A stretch of DNA of 15,871 nucleotides, from the NCBI GenBank assembly GCA_937988705.1, contig CALKIA010000056.1, positions 1-15,871 on the forward strand. Reading direction: 5' to 3'. The notes beneath the pieces are model-generated. The model was not told the DNA's origin. It made no database searches and worked only from the letters and a program-made list of their open reading frames with translations. The stretch comes from an uncultured Chloroflexota bacterium. GTDB taxonomy: Bacteria > Chloroflexota > Anaerolineae > Aggregatilineales > Phototrophicaceae. A program made the position numbers and the translations under genes. Shown here in pieces: positions 1 to 7,520 of this stretch. The number at the start of each line of letters is the position of its first letter. Positions within the stretch are counted from its first letter, which is position 1.

Positions 1-86
1 TCCTGCGCGCGATCAACGAACATTACCGCCCGCTGATGCAGACCGCCGAGACGACCGTATACCAATATTTCGGCGCGGATCATTGA
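1..86 (+). CDS. C-terminal end of an unidentified protein (5' end outside window)
   Basis: The frame starting at base 3 is open from the window edge to a TGA at 84-86 and encodes about 27 residues ending in ...VYQYFGADH. The reading is protein-like and the codon choice (GCG, CTG, ACC, GGC) matches the neighbours. There is too little to assign a family. No terminator hairpin with a T-run follows, so the transcript may continue into the repeat-bearing spacer. Confidence 0.5.
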   Translation, partial: LRAINEHYRPLMQTAETTVYQYFGADH

Positions 87-142
87 CGGCAAGAATAACT
101 TTGTTTAAGGTTGAAGGCATGGAATCGGGACTGATCAAGGCA

Positions 143-214
143 GTAGGGACGAGACATGTCTCGTCCTCCTGTTAGATCGATGAATAACGAGGACGAGGCA
201 TGCCTCGTCCCTAC
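143..214. repeat. Paired palindrome element (MITE-like) in the spacer before the MFS gene
   Basis: Two near-identical perfect 20-bp palindromes, GGACGAGACATGTCTCGTCC (147-166) and GGACGAGGCATGCCTCGTCC (191-210), differ by one symmetric base pair. The outer ends GTAGG (143-147) and CCTAC (210-214) are also complementary, so the whole 72 bp is an inverted repeat of palindromes. Such REP/MITE-like units are usually non-coding and dispersed. The rest of the 87-353 spacer shows no gene. No transposase is present here. Confidence 0.7.
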
Positions 215-353
215 AAGTTTTGCGTTCTGAATAAGGTTGTATTTAACCGGGCTGAGGATGAACCTTGAACACCGCCCTCTGCCAAGAGATGGGGTGGGGT
301 GTAATCTAACCCGTGTTCGTTCGAAAATCTGCTTTTAGTCTGGATCAAGGCTT

Positions 354-1640
354 ATGGCGTTACCGCGCAAACCGCTGTTCTGGGTCGTCTCGCTCGCCCA
401 CATGACCATCGACATTTTCAACGCCAGCGTCCCGGTGATCGTGACGTTTTTGGCGGCGCATTTCATCCCCATGACCAACACACAGATCGGGCTGGCGGTG
501 AGCGCCTACCAATTGACCGGGGCGCTCAGTCAGCCGCTGGCGGGGTGGCTGGCGGATCGCAGTGGCGGACGCTGGCTCGGTGCGGGGGGCGTCGCGTGGA
601 CGATTTCGCTGCTGTCGCTGGCGCTGCTGATCGCCGCATCGACGCACTCGTATGTGCTGACCCTCATTCCGATGGTCGCGGCGGCGCTGGGGAGCGGCGC
701 GTTCCACCCGGTCGGCACGATGCACGCCGCCGACTGTGATACCACGCCCGCGACCGGACGCCTGTCGATCTTCTTCTTCGCGGGACAGGCAGGTGGCGGC
801 CTCGGCCCGGCGATCACGGGGGCGCTGCTCGACGGCGCGGCGACACACAATGCCATTTTCACACAGGCATTTCCCACGCTAGCGGGCAGGATCAGCGAAA
901 CGGGATCGGTCACGCCGCTGATCACGCTGGCGCTCATCGGCATTCCAGCGGTACTGCTCATGGGTGTGATTGTGCCGAGCGCGCAGCGTTTCGCCAGCAC
1001 GCACCATGCCCGCCAGACCAGTCGCAAATCCGAGCATCAGCGCCTCAGCCGCGTCGCGCTGATCACGCTGGTCGCGCTGATCATGATGCGCAGCTTCATC
1101 AACCCCGGTTCGGCCTCGTTCCTGCCGCGCTTGTTCCAGACGCGCGGATGGTCAGCGTCAGAGTATGGTCTGCTCGCCAGCGCTTTCTGGATTGGCGGCG
1201 GCATCACGGGGATTTTCTTCGGCTATCTGGCGGATCGCTATGGCAGCCGCCTGATGATCGCCTTGTCGATGTTTTTGAGCGCGCCCGCCGTGTTCGGCCT
1301 GGCGACGTTTGACGGCCCGGCGGCCTTCCTGATGGCCATGGCGATGGGTGCGTTTAGCGGCGGGTCGCACAGTCTGATCGTCGCGATGGCGCACAAGGTC
1401 GTGCCGACGGGCAAAGGCTTGGCCTCCGGCGCGGTGCTCGGGTTCATCTTCGGCACGGGCGCGATCGGCGTGATGATCATCGGCGGCTTGTCAGATCGCA
1501 TCGGCCTGCCCGCCGTGTTCCAGTTGATCGCGGGCGCAACCGTGATCGCGGGGCTGTTGGCGCTGGCGCTCCCGCAAGATCGCCCGCTGCGGCAGACCGC
1601 CGTGAGCGAACCGCTCGCCGCGCCCGCCAGCGGGGATTAG
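354..1640 (+). CDS. MFS transporter, fosmidomycin-resistance (Fsr)-like
   Basis: A 428-residue inner-membrane transporter, the usual length for a 12-helix major facilitator. The N-terminus (LAHMTIDIFNASVPVIV, residues 14-30) fits the Fsr-type opening helix. GWLADRSGGR (64-73) is the loop 2-3 motif A, and a second copy, GYLADRYGSR (290-299), lies in the second half, as expected from the internal duplication. GSGAFHP (113-119) and SIFFFAGQAGGGLGPA match the Fsr subfamily signature (AAFHPE...SIF..GGNLG..LGP). By family this is a proton-driven drug or metabolite exporter, but the substrate cannot be read from sequence. The ATG at 354 has a close AAGG at 347-350. The gene stands alone, followed immediately by a CT-rich inverted repeat. 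Confidence 0.85.
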   Translation: MALPRKPLFWVVSLAHMTIDIFNASVPVIVTFLAAHFIPMTNTQIGLAVSAYQLTGALSQPLAGWLADRSGGRWLGAGGVAWTISLLSLALLIAASTHSYVLTLIPMVAAALGSGAFHPVGTMHAADCDTTPATGRLSIFFFAGQAGGGLGPAITGALLDGAATHNAIFTQAFPTLAGRISETGSVTPLITLALIGIPAVLLMGVIVPSAQRFASTHHARQTSRKSEHQRLSRVALITLVALIMMRSFINPGSASFLPRLFQTRGWSASEYGLLASAFWIGGGITGIFFGYLADRYGSRLMIALSMFLSAPAVFGLATFDGPAAFLMAMAMGAFSGGSHSLIVAMAHKVVPTGKGLASGAVLGFIFGTGAIGVMIIGGLSDRIGLPAVFQLIAGATVIAGLLALALPQDRPLRQTAVSEPLAAPASGD

Positions 1641-1740
1641 CCTAACCTCACCCCTAAATCCCCTCTCCCAAGGGCGAGGGGACTTCAAGACTCGGCCCGT
1701 CTCCCCTCTCCTCTAGGAGAGGGGCTGGGGGTGAGGTTGG
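1641..1740. repeat. CT-rich imperfect inverted-repeat element, copy 1
   Basis: The left arm CCTAACCTCACCCC...CCCCTCTCC (1641-1669) is complementary to the right arm GGAGAGGGGCTGGGGGTGAGGTTGG (1716-1740) apart from a few indels, and inner CCCTC/GAGGG stretches form further hairpins. It begins one base after the MFS stop and ends one base before the next start codon, so it could act as a transcription stop for the former. Its GGTGAGG end may supply the ribosome-binding site of the latter. A related but decayed copy is at 10621-10720. Confidence 0.65.
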
Positions 1741-2046
1741 ATGTTTTCACAAATCCAAAAATACACTCAAAAGAGATGGCTTGCGGAGAAATTGACCTTG
1801 CGCCTAGCGTGGCAGGCGGGTGATTATCCCGCGCAGGAACTCAAATTCTGGGATCGAGGGCGCATCGGCACGATCACCGTCGGGGTCGGGCCAATTCGCG
1901 ATGTGCGTGTCTTCTTGGCGGGGCTGCTGTGGACGCAGGAAATCGACGGCAACAGCGACGTGTTCCTGTGGGATACGACGCAGACTATCAACGTGAGTGA
2001 TGATCCCGCGTGGGACGGGTTTACCCTCATCCCGCCAATGGGCTAG
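1741..2046 (+). CDS. Small hypothetical protein (101 aa)
   Basis: A 101-residue reading frame that starts with ATG directly after the inverted repeat. An in-frame TGA at 1732-1734 limits any upstream extension, so this ATG is the only reasonable start, with GAGG at 1733-1736 as a weak Shine-Dalgarno. The protein looks soluble and beta-rich, with several aromatic residues (KFWDRGRIGTITVGVGPIRDVR, LLWTQEIDGNSDVFLWDTT). No signal peptide, helix-turn-helix or catalytic motif is visible and I do not recognise the family. The codon pattern matches its neighbours, and the opposite-strand frame over the same bases reads as an Arg/His/Pro-rich shadow. Confidence 0.6.
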   Translation: MFSQIQKYTQKRWLAEKLTLRLAWQAGDYPAQELKFWDRGRIGTITVGVGPIRDVRVFLAGLLWTQEIDGNSDVFLWDTTQTINVSDDPAWDGFTLIPPMG

Positions 2047-2127
2047 GCGGCGGTACATCGTCGGCGAGTCGTAGCGCGACTTTACGTTTTTACGCTACAA
2101 TAACGTGTGCAGGCGAGGATAAATTCA

Positions 2128-4731
2128 TTGGCACACGTCTTTATCAGCTATCACAAGAACAGCAGTCGCGACTACGCACGCAAGCTGGCGGATTATCTGA
2201 TCGCCCATGGCTTCGACGTGTGGATTGATGATCGCATCGACTACGGCAACAACTGGGAACAGTTGATCTTCAAGGCCGTCGAGCAAGCCGCCGCCGTGAT
2301 CGTCCTCATGACGCCCAGCTCGTATCAGAGCCGCTGGGTGCAGGCCGAACGCCTGTACGCAGAAAAGAACAATAAACCCATCTTCCCGGTTTTGCTGGAT
2401 GGTGACATCTTCCCCGCTTATCTCGGCTTTCAGACGGCGGATGTTCGCGATGGCCAGCTGCCATCTGAAGACTTCCTGCACGATCTTGAAGTGAGCGGCG
2501 TCCAGCGCAGCAGCAGCCCCGGTCGCAATGTGGCGACACAAGGGCCAACGGCGGAAGTCACACCCAAAGCGCATGACATCTCGCTGCCAGTCGCCCCGCC
2601 GACCACCAAAGTGATCCTGACCCGATCACGGCGCTTTGAAGCCGCCATGCCCTCGCAAATTATCCCGACCGCGCCGACCGAAGTGTGGGCGAAAATTTCT
2701 CTGCCGGATTCCCCCGGTCTGCGCGGCGAACTGCCCGCCGTCGTCCCGTCGGGCGACGTGATCGGCAAAGAGGACGCGCGCGCCACCGGTTTCCCGTTCA
2801 AATTCCCGGTAGATCCGACCACGGGCGAAGCGCAGCCCGTCACCGTGAGCGTGCGCGCCAAGTCCGCCGCGCTGACGTTTGACGACGACGAAATCACGGT
2901 TGAACTGCCGCCGGATTACGACTCGCAAACGGTGATCTTCACCGCCAACCTGAACGCGAATACCGCGCCGGGCATGCGCGTGCGCGTCACGCTCGATCTG
3001 GTTTACGAGGCGCGCCTAATCGCGCAGATCAGCGTGTCAGCACTGGTGCAAGCGCCCCTGCGCGTGCCGCTGCCGTCCGCGTGGACGCTGGCGACGACCG
3101 CCATCAGCGCGGGCAGCCCACCGAGCCCGGCCAAGTCAGAGAGTCAGCTCGGCGCGTCGATCGGGGAACTCCCCGGTGAACTGCAAGATTTGTATACCGA
3201 AGACGCCCTACGCGGCGGCGTGCTGCCGGGCGCGGCGCTTGACGATGAGATCGCGATGCCGGAGTCCGTGCCCGCCCAAGAAGAATTGGCCAAAAAAGAC
3301 AGCCCATTTGAAGGCGGTTTGGCCGACGATGAAGATGAAGACGAAGAAACGGACAGATTTCCCGCAGCTCCGTCACGGCCAGCCCCGCCGCAGCCGATCA
3401 CGCGGGCACGGGATGATGATGATTACGCGCCGCGCCAGACTGCGCCCGCCAAAAAACGCAGCGCAGCGCCCTCTGCGCCGCTCGCCATGATCGCGTCGCT
3501 GGCGCTGGTGGTGGTCGTGGTGCTGTTTGTCGTGCAGAGCAACCTCGGGCGCCCCGCCGAACAGGTGACGGCCACCGGGGTGGCGCAGCTGGCGACGGGC
3601 ACCGGCAGCGATATCGATGAGCCCACATTCACGCCCACCGCGCAGCGGACCGCGACCAATGAACCGCCGCCCACGGCAGCAGCGGTGCGCGTGGGCCTTG
3701 CCGCCGCCTTTGCAGACTGCCCCGCCGACACGCCGCAGCAAATCGCGGCGGGGTTGTCGGAACAGGGGCAAGTTCAGCTGCTTGAAGGCCTGAGTCTGGA
3801 CGACCCGGCGGCGTTGGCGGGCGCTTACGATCTCGTTTTGTCAGGGAGCTGCGCCGGCGACACGCTTACGCTGCGGGTTGATGTGCTCAAGCGGGTCACA
3901 CCGCCGGAAGTCTTCGATCTGAGCCGCATCGATGTTTCCGAAACGACGGATAAGCTGGATTACTTCACGCTGATCAGCAATGCGGCGATCAACTATCTGG
4001 CGGGTGATTTTGCGACGGCTGCCACCCAGTTCGATGAAGCGGCGCAAGCCGCCCCGCAAGTAGAACAAGGCTATCCGCTGTACTTCATGAAGGCGAACGG
4101 CTTGCTGTTCGCGGGGGAGCCTGCCGATTCGATTGATGACTTTATAACCGCATCCCAAGCCTCGAACCTGTTTGCGCAGGCGGCTAACAACCGGGCTATC
4201 GCTTCACAGGAGCTGCTGATCGCCAGCGGCGTCCCGGTTGAGGTGTCCGGCGAGATCGTTGACATCGATGCGGTATTCAGCCATCTCCAAACCGCACACG
4301 AGAACCTGAGCGGTGCGGCCGGGCAGGCGGTGATCGAGACGAACCTCGGGTTAGCGAGCCTGTATTTCGGGCGGGATCTCGCCGCGGCGCAGACCTGGTG
4401 TACCGACGCGCTCAACTTCAATCCGGATAATCTGCTGGCGCAGGCGTGTTTGGTCGGCGTGGCCGCGATGAGCGCCGAACAAGCGGACTGTCCGGTAGGC
4501 GCCGAACCGCTCGCCACCCTCACGCAGTCGCTCGCGGAGACCGCCAGACTTGGCGCGAATGATCCGGTCGCGTGGGCGGATGTGCTCTACTGGCAGGCGC
4601 GGCTGACCGAACGGATCGGCGCCTGTGAGCAAGCGGTTCCGGTCGCTGTGGCGACTTTGAGCCAGCAGCGCGCGGATCTGCTGGCACAGCAGTCCATAAC
4701 GCTGCAAACGGATCGGCTCGATCAGCGTTGA
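2128..4731 (+). CDS. TIR-domain protein with transmembrane anchor and TPR-like C-terminal region
   Basis: Residues 3-130 form a TIR_2-type domain: HVFISYHKNSS at the start, FDVWIDDRIDYGNNW as the BB-loop region, and SRWVQAERLYAEKNNKPIFPVLLDGD, where Glu74 sits where NAD-cleaving TIR domains carry their catalytic Glu. A beta-rich region (about 161-311, with PTEVWAKISLPDS) and an acidic/proline linker (about 385-440) follow. One hydrophobic helix (about 450-470, LAMIASLALVVVVVLFVVQ) then places the TIR domain in the cytoplasm and the C-terminus outside. Residues 610-867 contain TPR-like helical pairs (NAAINYLAGDFATAATQFDEA, LGLASLYFGRDLAAAQTW). TTG at 2128 is preferred over GTG at 2107: GAGG at 2115-2118 is well spaced for it, and translation then begins just before HVFISY. 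The role could be NADase-type defence or TIR-TIR scaffolding; the sequence does not decide. Confidence 0.8.
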   Translation: MAHVFISYHKNSSRDYARKLADYLIAHGFDVWIDDRIDYGNNWEQLIFKAVEQAAAVIVLMTPSSYQSRWVQAERLYAEKNNKPIFPVLLDGDIFPAYLGFQTADVRDGQLPSEDFLHDLEVSGVQRSSSPGRNVATQGPTAEVTPKAHDISLPVAPPTTKVILTRSRRFEAAMPSQIIPTAPTEVWAKISLPDSPGLRGELPAVVPSGDVIGKEDARATGFPFKFPVDPTTGEAQPVTVSVRAKSAALTFDDDEITVELPPDYDSQTVIFTANLNANTAPGMRVRVTLDLVYEARLIAQISVSALVQAPLRVPLPSAWTLATTAISAGSPPSPAKSESQLGASIGELPGELQDLYTEDALRGGVLPGAALDDEIAMPESVPAQEELAKKDSPFEGGLADDEDEDEETDRFPAAPSRPAPPQPITRARDDDDYAPRQTAPAKKRSAAPSAPLAMIASLALVVVVVLFVVQSNLGRPAEQVTATGVAQLATGTGSDIDEPTFTPTAQRTATNEPPPTAAAVRVGLAAAFADCPADTPQQIAAGLSEQGQVQLLEGLSLDDPAALAGAYDLVLSGSCAGDTLTLRVDVLKRVTPPEVFDLSRIDVSETTDKLDYFTLISNAAINYLAGDFATAATQFDEAAQAAPQVEQGYPLYFMKANGLLFAGEPADSIDDFITASQASNLFAQAANNRAIASQELLIASGVPVEVSGEIVDIDAVFSHLQTAHENLSGAAGQAVIETNLGLASLYFGRDLAAAQTWCTDALNFNPDNLLAQACLVGVAAMSAEQADCPVGAEPLATLTQSLAETARLGANDPVAWADVLYWQARLTERIGACEQAVPVAVATLSQQRADLLAQQSITLQTDRLDQR

Positions 4732-4773
4732 AAAGGATTCGGAAACCTTTACGTTTCCAGCAAAATGATCTAC

Positions 4774-4800
4774 TTGATAACACCATAAGCACGTTACAAT
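4774..4800 (+). promoter_or_regulatory. Candidate sigma-70-like promoter for the coaE operon
   Basis: TTGATA (4774-4779) and TACAAT (4795-4800) are good -35 and -10 matches, but the 15-base spacer is shorter than usual. It lies in the AT-rich 108-bp gap after the TIR gene, about 40 bases before the GTG start. A TACAAT also precedes the TIR gene (2096-2101) without a clear -35. Confidence 0.35.
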
Positions 4801-4839
4801 AGTAAAACATGCAGGCAACACAAGCTTTGGAGGGGGAAC

Positions 4840-6207
4840 GTGAGTCCCTTTGAAAACAAATACGTCATCGGACTTACCGGGAATATCGCGGTAGGCAAAA
4901 GCGTGGTACGTCAGATGCTCCAGCATTTTGGCGCGTATACCATTGATGCCGATGGACTCACGCATCAGGCGATGGCGCCGGGAGCGCCCGCGTTTCAGCC
5001 CATCGTCGAGATGTTTGGCAAGTTCATCGTCGACAGCGAAGGCCGCATTAATCGTGGCACGCTGGGTGCGATTGCGTTTGCCGTCCCCGAAGCCCTGGTC
5101 AAGCTGGAAGAGATCATTCACCCGTACGTCGGTCAGGCGATTACCGCGCTGGCCAGCCGCGCGCAGCAGCGCGTGATCGTCCTTGAGGCGATCAAGCTGC
5201 TGGAAAGCGACCTCATCACGCTCTGTGATACCGTGTGGGTCGTGGATGCCAGCGTCGAAACGCAGGTCAAGCGCCTGATGGAAAAGCGCAAAATGTCGCT
5301 GGAGGAAGCGCGGAAACGCATCATCGCGCAGCCGCCGCAATCCGACAAAGTCGCGCGCGCCAAAGTGGTGATCAAGAATGACGGCACCGTCGAAGACACA
5401 TGGAAGCAAGTCCAGATGATCTGGAATGCGACCGTGCTGCCGGTCGTCGGCAGCACGACGCCGAAAGCCATCCCGACTATGCCCGCCACGCCGCCGACCC
5501 CACCGCCCGCGCCGCCAGCTCAATCCGCCCGACCCTTGCAGTCGGCACCGCAGCCGCCCGCGCGCCCGATGACACCGACCAATGGGCCGACGGCCCAACA
5601 ACCCGCGCGCCCGGTCGCGCAGCCAGCACAACCCGCGCGCCCCGCCGCGCAGCCTGTGCGCCCGACTGCTTCGCCCGCTGCTGCCAAACCTGTGACCTCA
5701 GTGCTCTCGCCAAAAACCGAGGTGCGCATCCGGCGCGGGATGCCCAATAATGCCGAGTTGATCGCCAAGTTCGTCAACCGTGTCACGAACAAGCCAGTCG
5801 ACCGCATGGATATCATGCTGGCCTTCGGTCAAAAGAGCTTTTTGCTGGCGCTCGGCGATAATGACGTCGTGATCAGCGTAATCGGGTGGACGGTCGAAAA
5901 CCTGATCACCCGCATTGACGAGTTCTATCTCGATCCGAGTGTCCCGCGCGACCCGGTGATCAGCGCGCTCATGATTGCGGTCGAAGAAGCGTCGCGCGAA
6001 TTGCAAAGCGAAGTCAGCTTTATCTTCCTGCCGAAAAACGTCTCGCAAGACGTGATACAAGCGTTCGTCGTCAACGGCTACCAGGCGCTGAACCTGAGTC
6101 AAATCAAGTTCCCGGCCTGGCGCGAAGCCGCACACGAAATGGTCACCCCCGACACAATCGGGTTGATGAAACAGCTTCGGGCTGACCGCATCATGAAGCC
6201 GATCTAA
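4840..6207 (+). CDS. coaE: Dephospho-CoA kinase fused to a C-terminal GNAT-like domain
   Basis: Residues 8-200 are a complete dephospho-CoA kinase, which phosphorylates the 3'-hydroxyl of dephospho-CoA with ATP in the last step of CoA synthesis in the cytoplasm. Visible motifs are the P-loop GNIAVGKS (14-21), the substrate Asp pair in IDADGLTH (35-42), INRGTLGAIAF (70-80), HPYV, LEAIKLLES (115-123), and the lid/adenine region QVKRLMEKR...RIIAQ. A Pro/Ala-rich linker (about 205-290) leads to a second domain (294-455) with GNAT-like order: RIRRGMPNNAELIAKFVN, a central strand LALGDNDVVISVIGW, and NGYQAL near the end. The usual R/QxxGxG/A acetyl-CoA loop is not seen, so this domain may be non-catalytic. 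Ordinary CoaE is about 200 residues, so this one is more than doubled. The GTG start has a strong GGAGG at 4829-4833. Confidence 0.85.
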   Translation: MSPFENKYVIGLTGNIAVGKSVVRQMLQHFGAYTIDADGLTHQAMAPGAPAFQPIVEMFGKFIVDSEGRINRGTLGAIAFAVPEALVKLEEIIHPYVGQAITALASRAQQRVIVLEAIKLLESDLITLCDTVWVVDASVETQVKRLMEKRKMSLEEARKRIIAQPPQSDKVARAKVVIKNDGTVEDTWKQVQMIWNATVLPVVGSTTPKAIPTMPATPPTPPPAPPAQSARPLQSAPQPPARPMTPTNGPTAQQPARPVAQPAQPARPAAQPVRPTASPAAAKPVTSVLSPKTEVRIRRGMPNNAELIAKFVNRVTNKPVDRMDIMLAFGQKSFLLALGDNDVVISVIGWTVENLITRIDEFYLDPSVPRDPVISALMIAVEEASRELQSEVSFIFLPKNVSQDVIQAFVVNGYQALNLSQIKFPAWREAAHEMVTPDTIGLMKQLRADRIMKPI

Positions 6208-6215
6208 GAGGAATT

Positions 6216-6485
6216 ATGCAGCAAGGAAATTCAGGTTTACTCGCGCTGCCGCCCGTCAAGTGGGCCAGCCGTCACCCGCGCGTCGCCGCGTGGATTGCGC
6301 TGTCGGTGGGCATGGTGGTCTTGTTGGTCTTCTCCGCCCGGGAGATCGGGCTGCTGCCGCTCCAATGGGTGGCGTTGATCGTCGCCAGTGTGCTGGTGGC
6401 GGGGGCGTGCATCTGGATCGTCAGTTGGGAAGATCGCGACGAAGAAGAACCCGACACAGCCGGCGAAACTGAGCCGAAGAACTAG
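6216..6485 (+). CDS. Small two-helix membrane protein
   Basis: An 89-residue protein starting 8 bases after the coaE stop, with GAGG (6208-6211) just before ATG, so it is co-transcribed and probably coupled to coaE. Two hydrophobic segments, about residues 21-41 (VAAWIALSVGMVVLLVFSA) and 48-68 (LQWVALIVASVLVAGACIWIV), are followed by an acidic tail (SWEDRDEEEPDTAGETEPKN). No known family is recognised. The tail should be cytoplasmic if both helices span the membrane and the basic N-terminus stays inside. Confidence 0.7.
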   Translation: MQQGNSGLLALPPVKWASRHPRVAAWIALSVGMVVLLVFSAREIGLLPLQWVALIVASVLVAGACIWIVSWEDRDEEEPDTAGETEPKN

Positions 6486-6505
6486 CGCTTACCTTCCGTA
6501 AGCGC
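6485..6505 (+). terminator. GC-rich hairpin at the end of the coaE operon
   Basis: GCGCTTAC (6485-6492) and GTAAGCGC (6498-6505) form a perfect 8-bp stem with a 5-base loop, overlapping the last base of the preceding stop codon. It has no T-run of its own. With the hairpin six bases downstream it makes a double stem-loop that may also protect the mRNA 3' end. Confidence 0.5.
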
Positions 6506-6510
6506 AGCCG

Positions 6511-6539
6511 AACCCCTCGTCAAACGGCGAGGGGTTTTT
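6511..6539 (+). terminator. Rho-independent terminator of the coaE operon
   Basis: AACCCCTCG (6511-6519) pairs perfectly with CGAGGGGTT (6528-6536) around an 8-base loop, and the T-run extends to 6539. The T-run is only on the plus side, so it ends the coaE-membrane protein transcript. It is not an obvious terminator for the converging response-regulator genes. Confidence 0.85.
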
Positions 6540-6614
6540 GATTCCGGGTGTTCACAACGCGTGCCGATGTTTGAGCTGATGCTCGGGGAACAACTCGGCC
6601 CTCAGCGGACAGGT

Positions 6615-7034
6615 TTACATGTCCACCAGCGTGCCGTCATGCCAGATCTGCTCACCAGCCATGATCGCTTCGAGCTGCGAGCAGATCAGCGCTTCGTTGA
6701 TCGGTTTGCTGATGAACCCGGAGAAGCCGAGTTCACGCGCTTTGGGGATGGCAGTTGTGGGATCGGAAGCTGACACGGCGACGATTGGTACGTGGGCATA
6801 GGTGGGCAGCCTGCGAATTTCCTTGAACAGGTCAAAACCAGAGATACCACCGTAGAGCATGAGATCGAGGATGATCAAATCCCAGTGCAATGACATCTGG
6901 AGTTGGACGATGGCATCACGCCCCTTGCGATCAAACACAAGGTTAGCGCCCTCGACTCCCAGAGTGATTTGATAGACCACTCGGTTGAGTACGTTGTCTT
7001 CGATGATGAGGATCTGTTTCCCTCTGAGTGACAT
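6615..7034 (-). CDS. Single-domain response regulator (receiver), RR1
   Basis: A 139-residue receiver with no output domain. The acidic pocket is at Glu12-Asp13 in ILIIEDN, the phospho-acceptor is Asp57 in DLIILDLML, and the conserved Lys is Lys110 in GFISKPIN. ATG at 7034 is chosen because the receiver begins immediately after it (MSLRGKQILIIEDN); the longer frame from 7079 would add an unconserved basic leader. The C-terminus carries the GEQIW motif also seen in the two neighbouring receivers, then a short tail. It is the last gene of the minus-strand signalling cluster, 54 bp after RR2. It probably works as a phosphate sink, relay or protein-binding switch rather than a DNA-binding regulator. 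Confidence 0.85.
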   Translation of the reverse strand: MSLRGKQILIIEDNVLNRVVYQITLGVEGANLVFDRKGRDAIVQLQMSLHWDLIILDLMLYGGISGFDLFKEIRRLPTYAHVPIVAVSASDPTTAIPKARELGFSGFISKPINEALICSQLEAIMAGEQIWHDGTLVDM

Positions 7035-7088
7035 TACATCTAACCTTTGACCAGAACGCACCCAAGAACGGCGCGCCAAATTACCGAT

Positions 7089-7478
7089 TTACGGGGTATA
7101 CCAGACTTTTTCGCCGTTCAAAATCCGCCACAACTGGTCGGAGAATGACTCGGAATTCAGCGGTTTACCAATGAAACCATCAAACCCCATGTCGATCACG
7201 CTGTGGAGTTCGCTGATATGGACGGAATAGGCCACGATTTTCGCCTGCGCGGCGTGCGGATGCGCACGGAGAATATCCAGCGCCGTGTAGCCATTGACAC
7301 CGGGGAGTTCAAGATCAAGGAAGATAATATCAAGGGCGGGGAGCGCATTCAACTGGGCTAGCAGATTGTTGGCGGTCGGCAGCTTGGCCACTTCGATCCC
7401 CTCAATGTTGAGGAGCTGCTGCAGCACCAGAATGTTGTTCGAATTATCGTCGATGATTAGCGCGTTTAGCTGGCTCAT
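7089..7478 (-). CDS. Single-domain response regulator (receiver), RR2
   Basis: A 129-residue receiver: acidic pair Asp10-Asp11 (ALIIDDN), phospho-acceptor Asp55 in DIIFLDLELPG, switch Ser85 in IVAYSVH, and Lys105 in GFIGKPLN. It has no DNA-binding or enzymatic domain and ends in NGEKVWYTP. There is only a distant AGGA before the ATG, so translation may be weak. It lies 210 bp downstream of RR3, a gap long enough for its own promoter (see 7492-7520). The Asn-rich stretch after the first motif (DNSNNILVLQQLL) resembles receivers of hybrid-kinase type. Confidence 0.85.
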   Translation of the reverse strand: MSQLNALIIDDNSNNILVLQQLLNIEGIEVAKLPTANNLLAQLNALPALDIIFLDLELPGVNGYTALDILRAHPHAAQAKIVAYSVHISELHSVIDMGFDGFIGKPLNSESFSDQLWRILNGEKVWYTP

Positions 7479-7491
7479 CTCGTTGTCTTTT

Positions 7492-7520
7492 CCTATCTCA
7501 CACGTTCAAACTCAGGTCAA
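7492..7520 (-). promoter_or_regulatory. Weak candidate promoter for RR2-RR1
   Basis: On the minus strand TTGACC (7515-7520) is followed after 17 bases by GATAGG (7492-7497), just upstream of RR2. The -35 is good and the -10 is poor. The gap 7479-7688 also holds a small stem GCTGAT/ATCAGC (7536-7551). Nothing gene-like is seen there. Confidence 0.25.

Noticed and set aside
270..300. A third copy of the CT-rich repeat (CTGCCAAGAGATGGGGTGGGG)
   Set aside because: Similarity is limited to a short G-rich run without matching arms; it cannot be told from chance.
1804..2058. Minus-strand frame opposite the 101-residue gene
   Set aside because: The plus-strand frame has a more protein-like composition and a start placed right after the repeat; the opposite frame is Arg/His/Pro-rich with no start signal.
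2081..2101. Promoter for the TIR gene (TTTACG and TACAAT)
   Set aside because: TACAAT is a fair -10, but the only -35-like sequence is 9 bases away and nothing better lies at 16-18 bases, so it is not listed as a feature.
4351..5631. Long open frame (426 codons) on the minus strand across the TIR gene end and coaE
   Set aside because: It is Arg/His/Gly-rich, has no recognisable domain, and lies opposite two well-supported genes; GC-rich codon usage on the plus strand creates it.
6541..6614. Terminator for the minus-strand response-regulator genes
   Set aside because: No hairpin with a T-run on the minus strand is visible; the 6511-6539 hairpin has its T-run only on the plus side.
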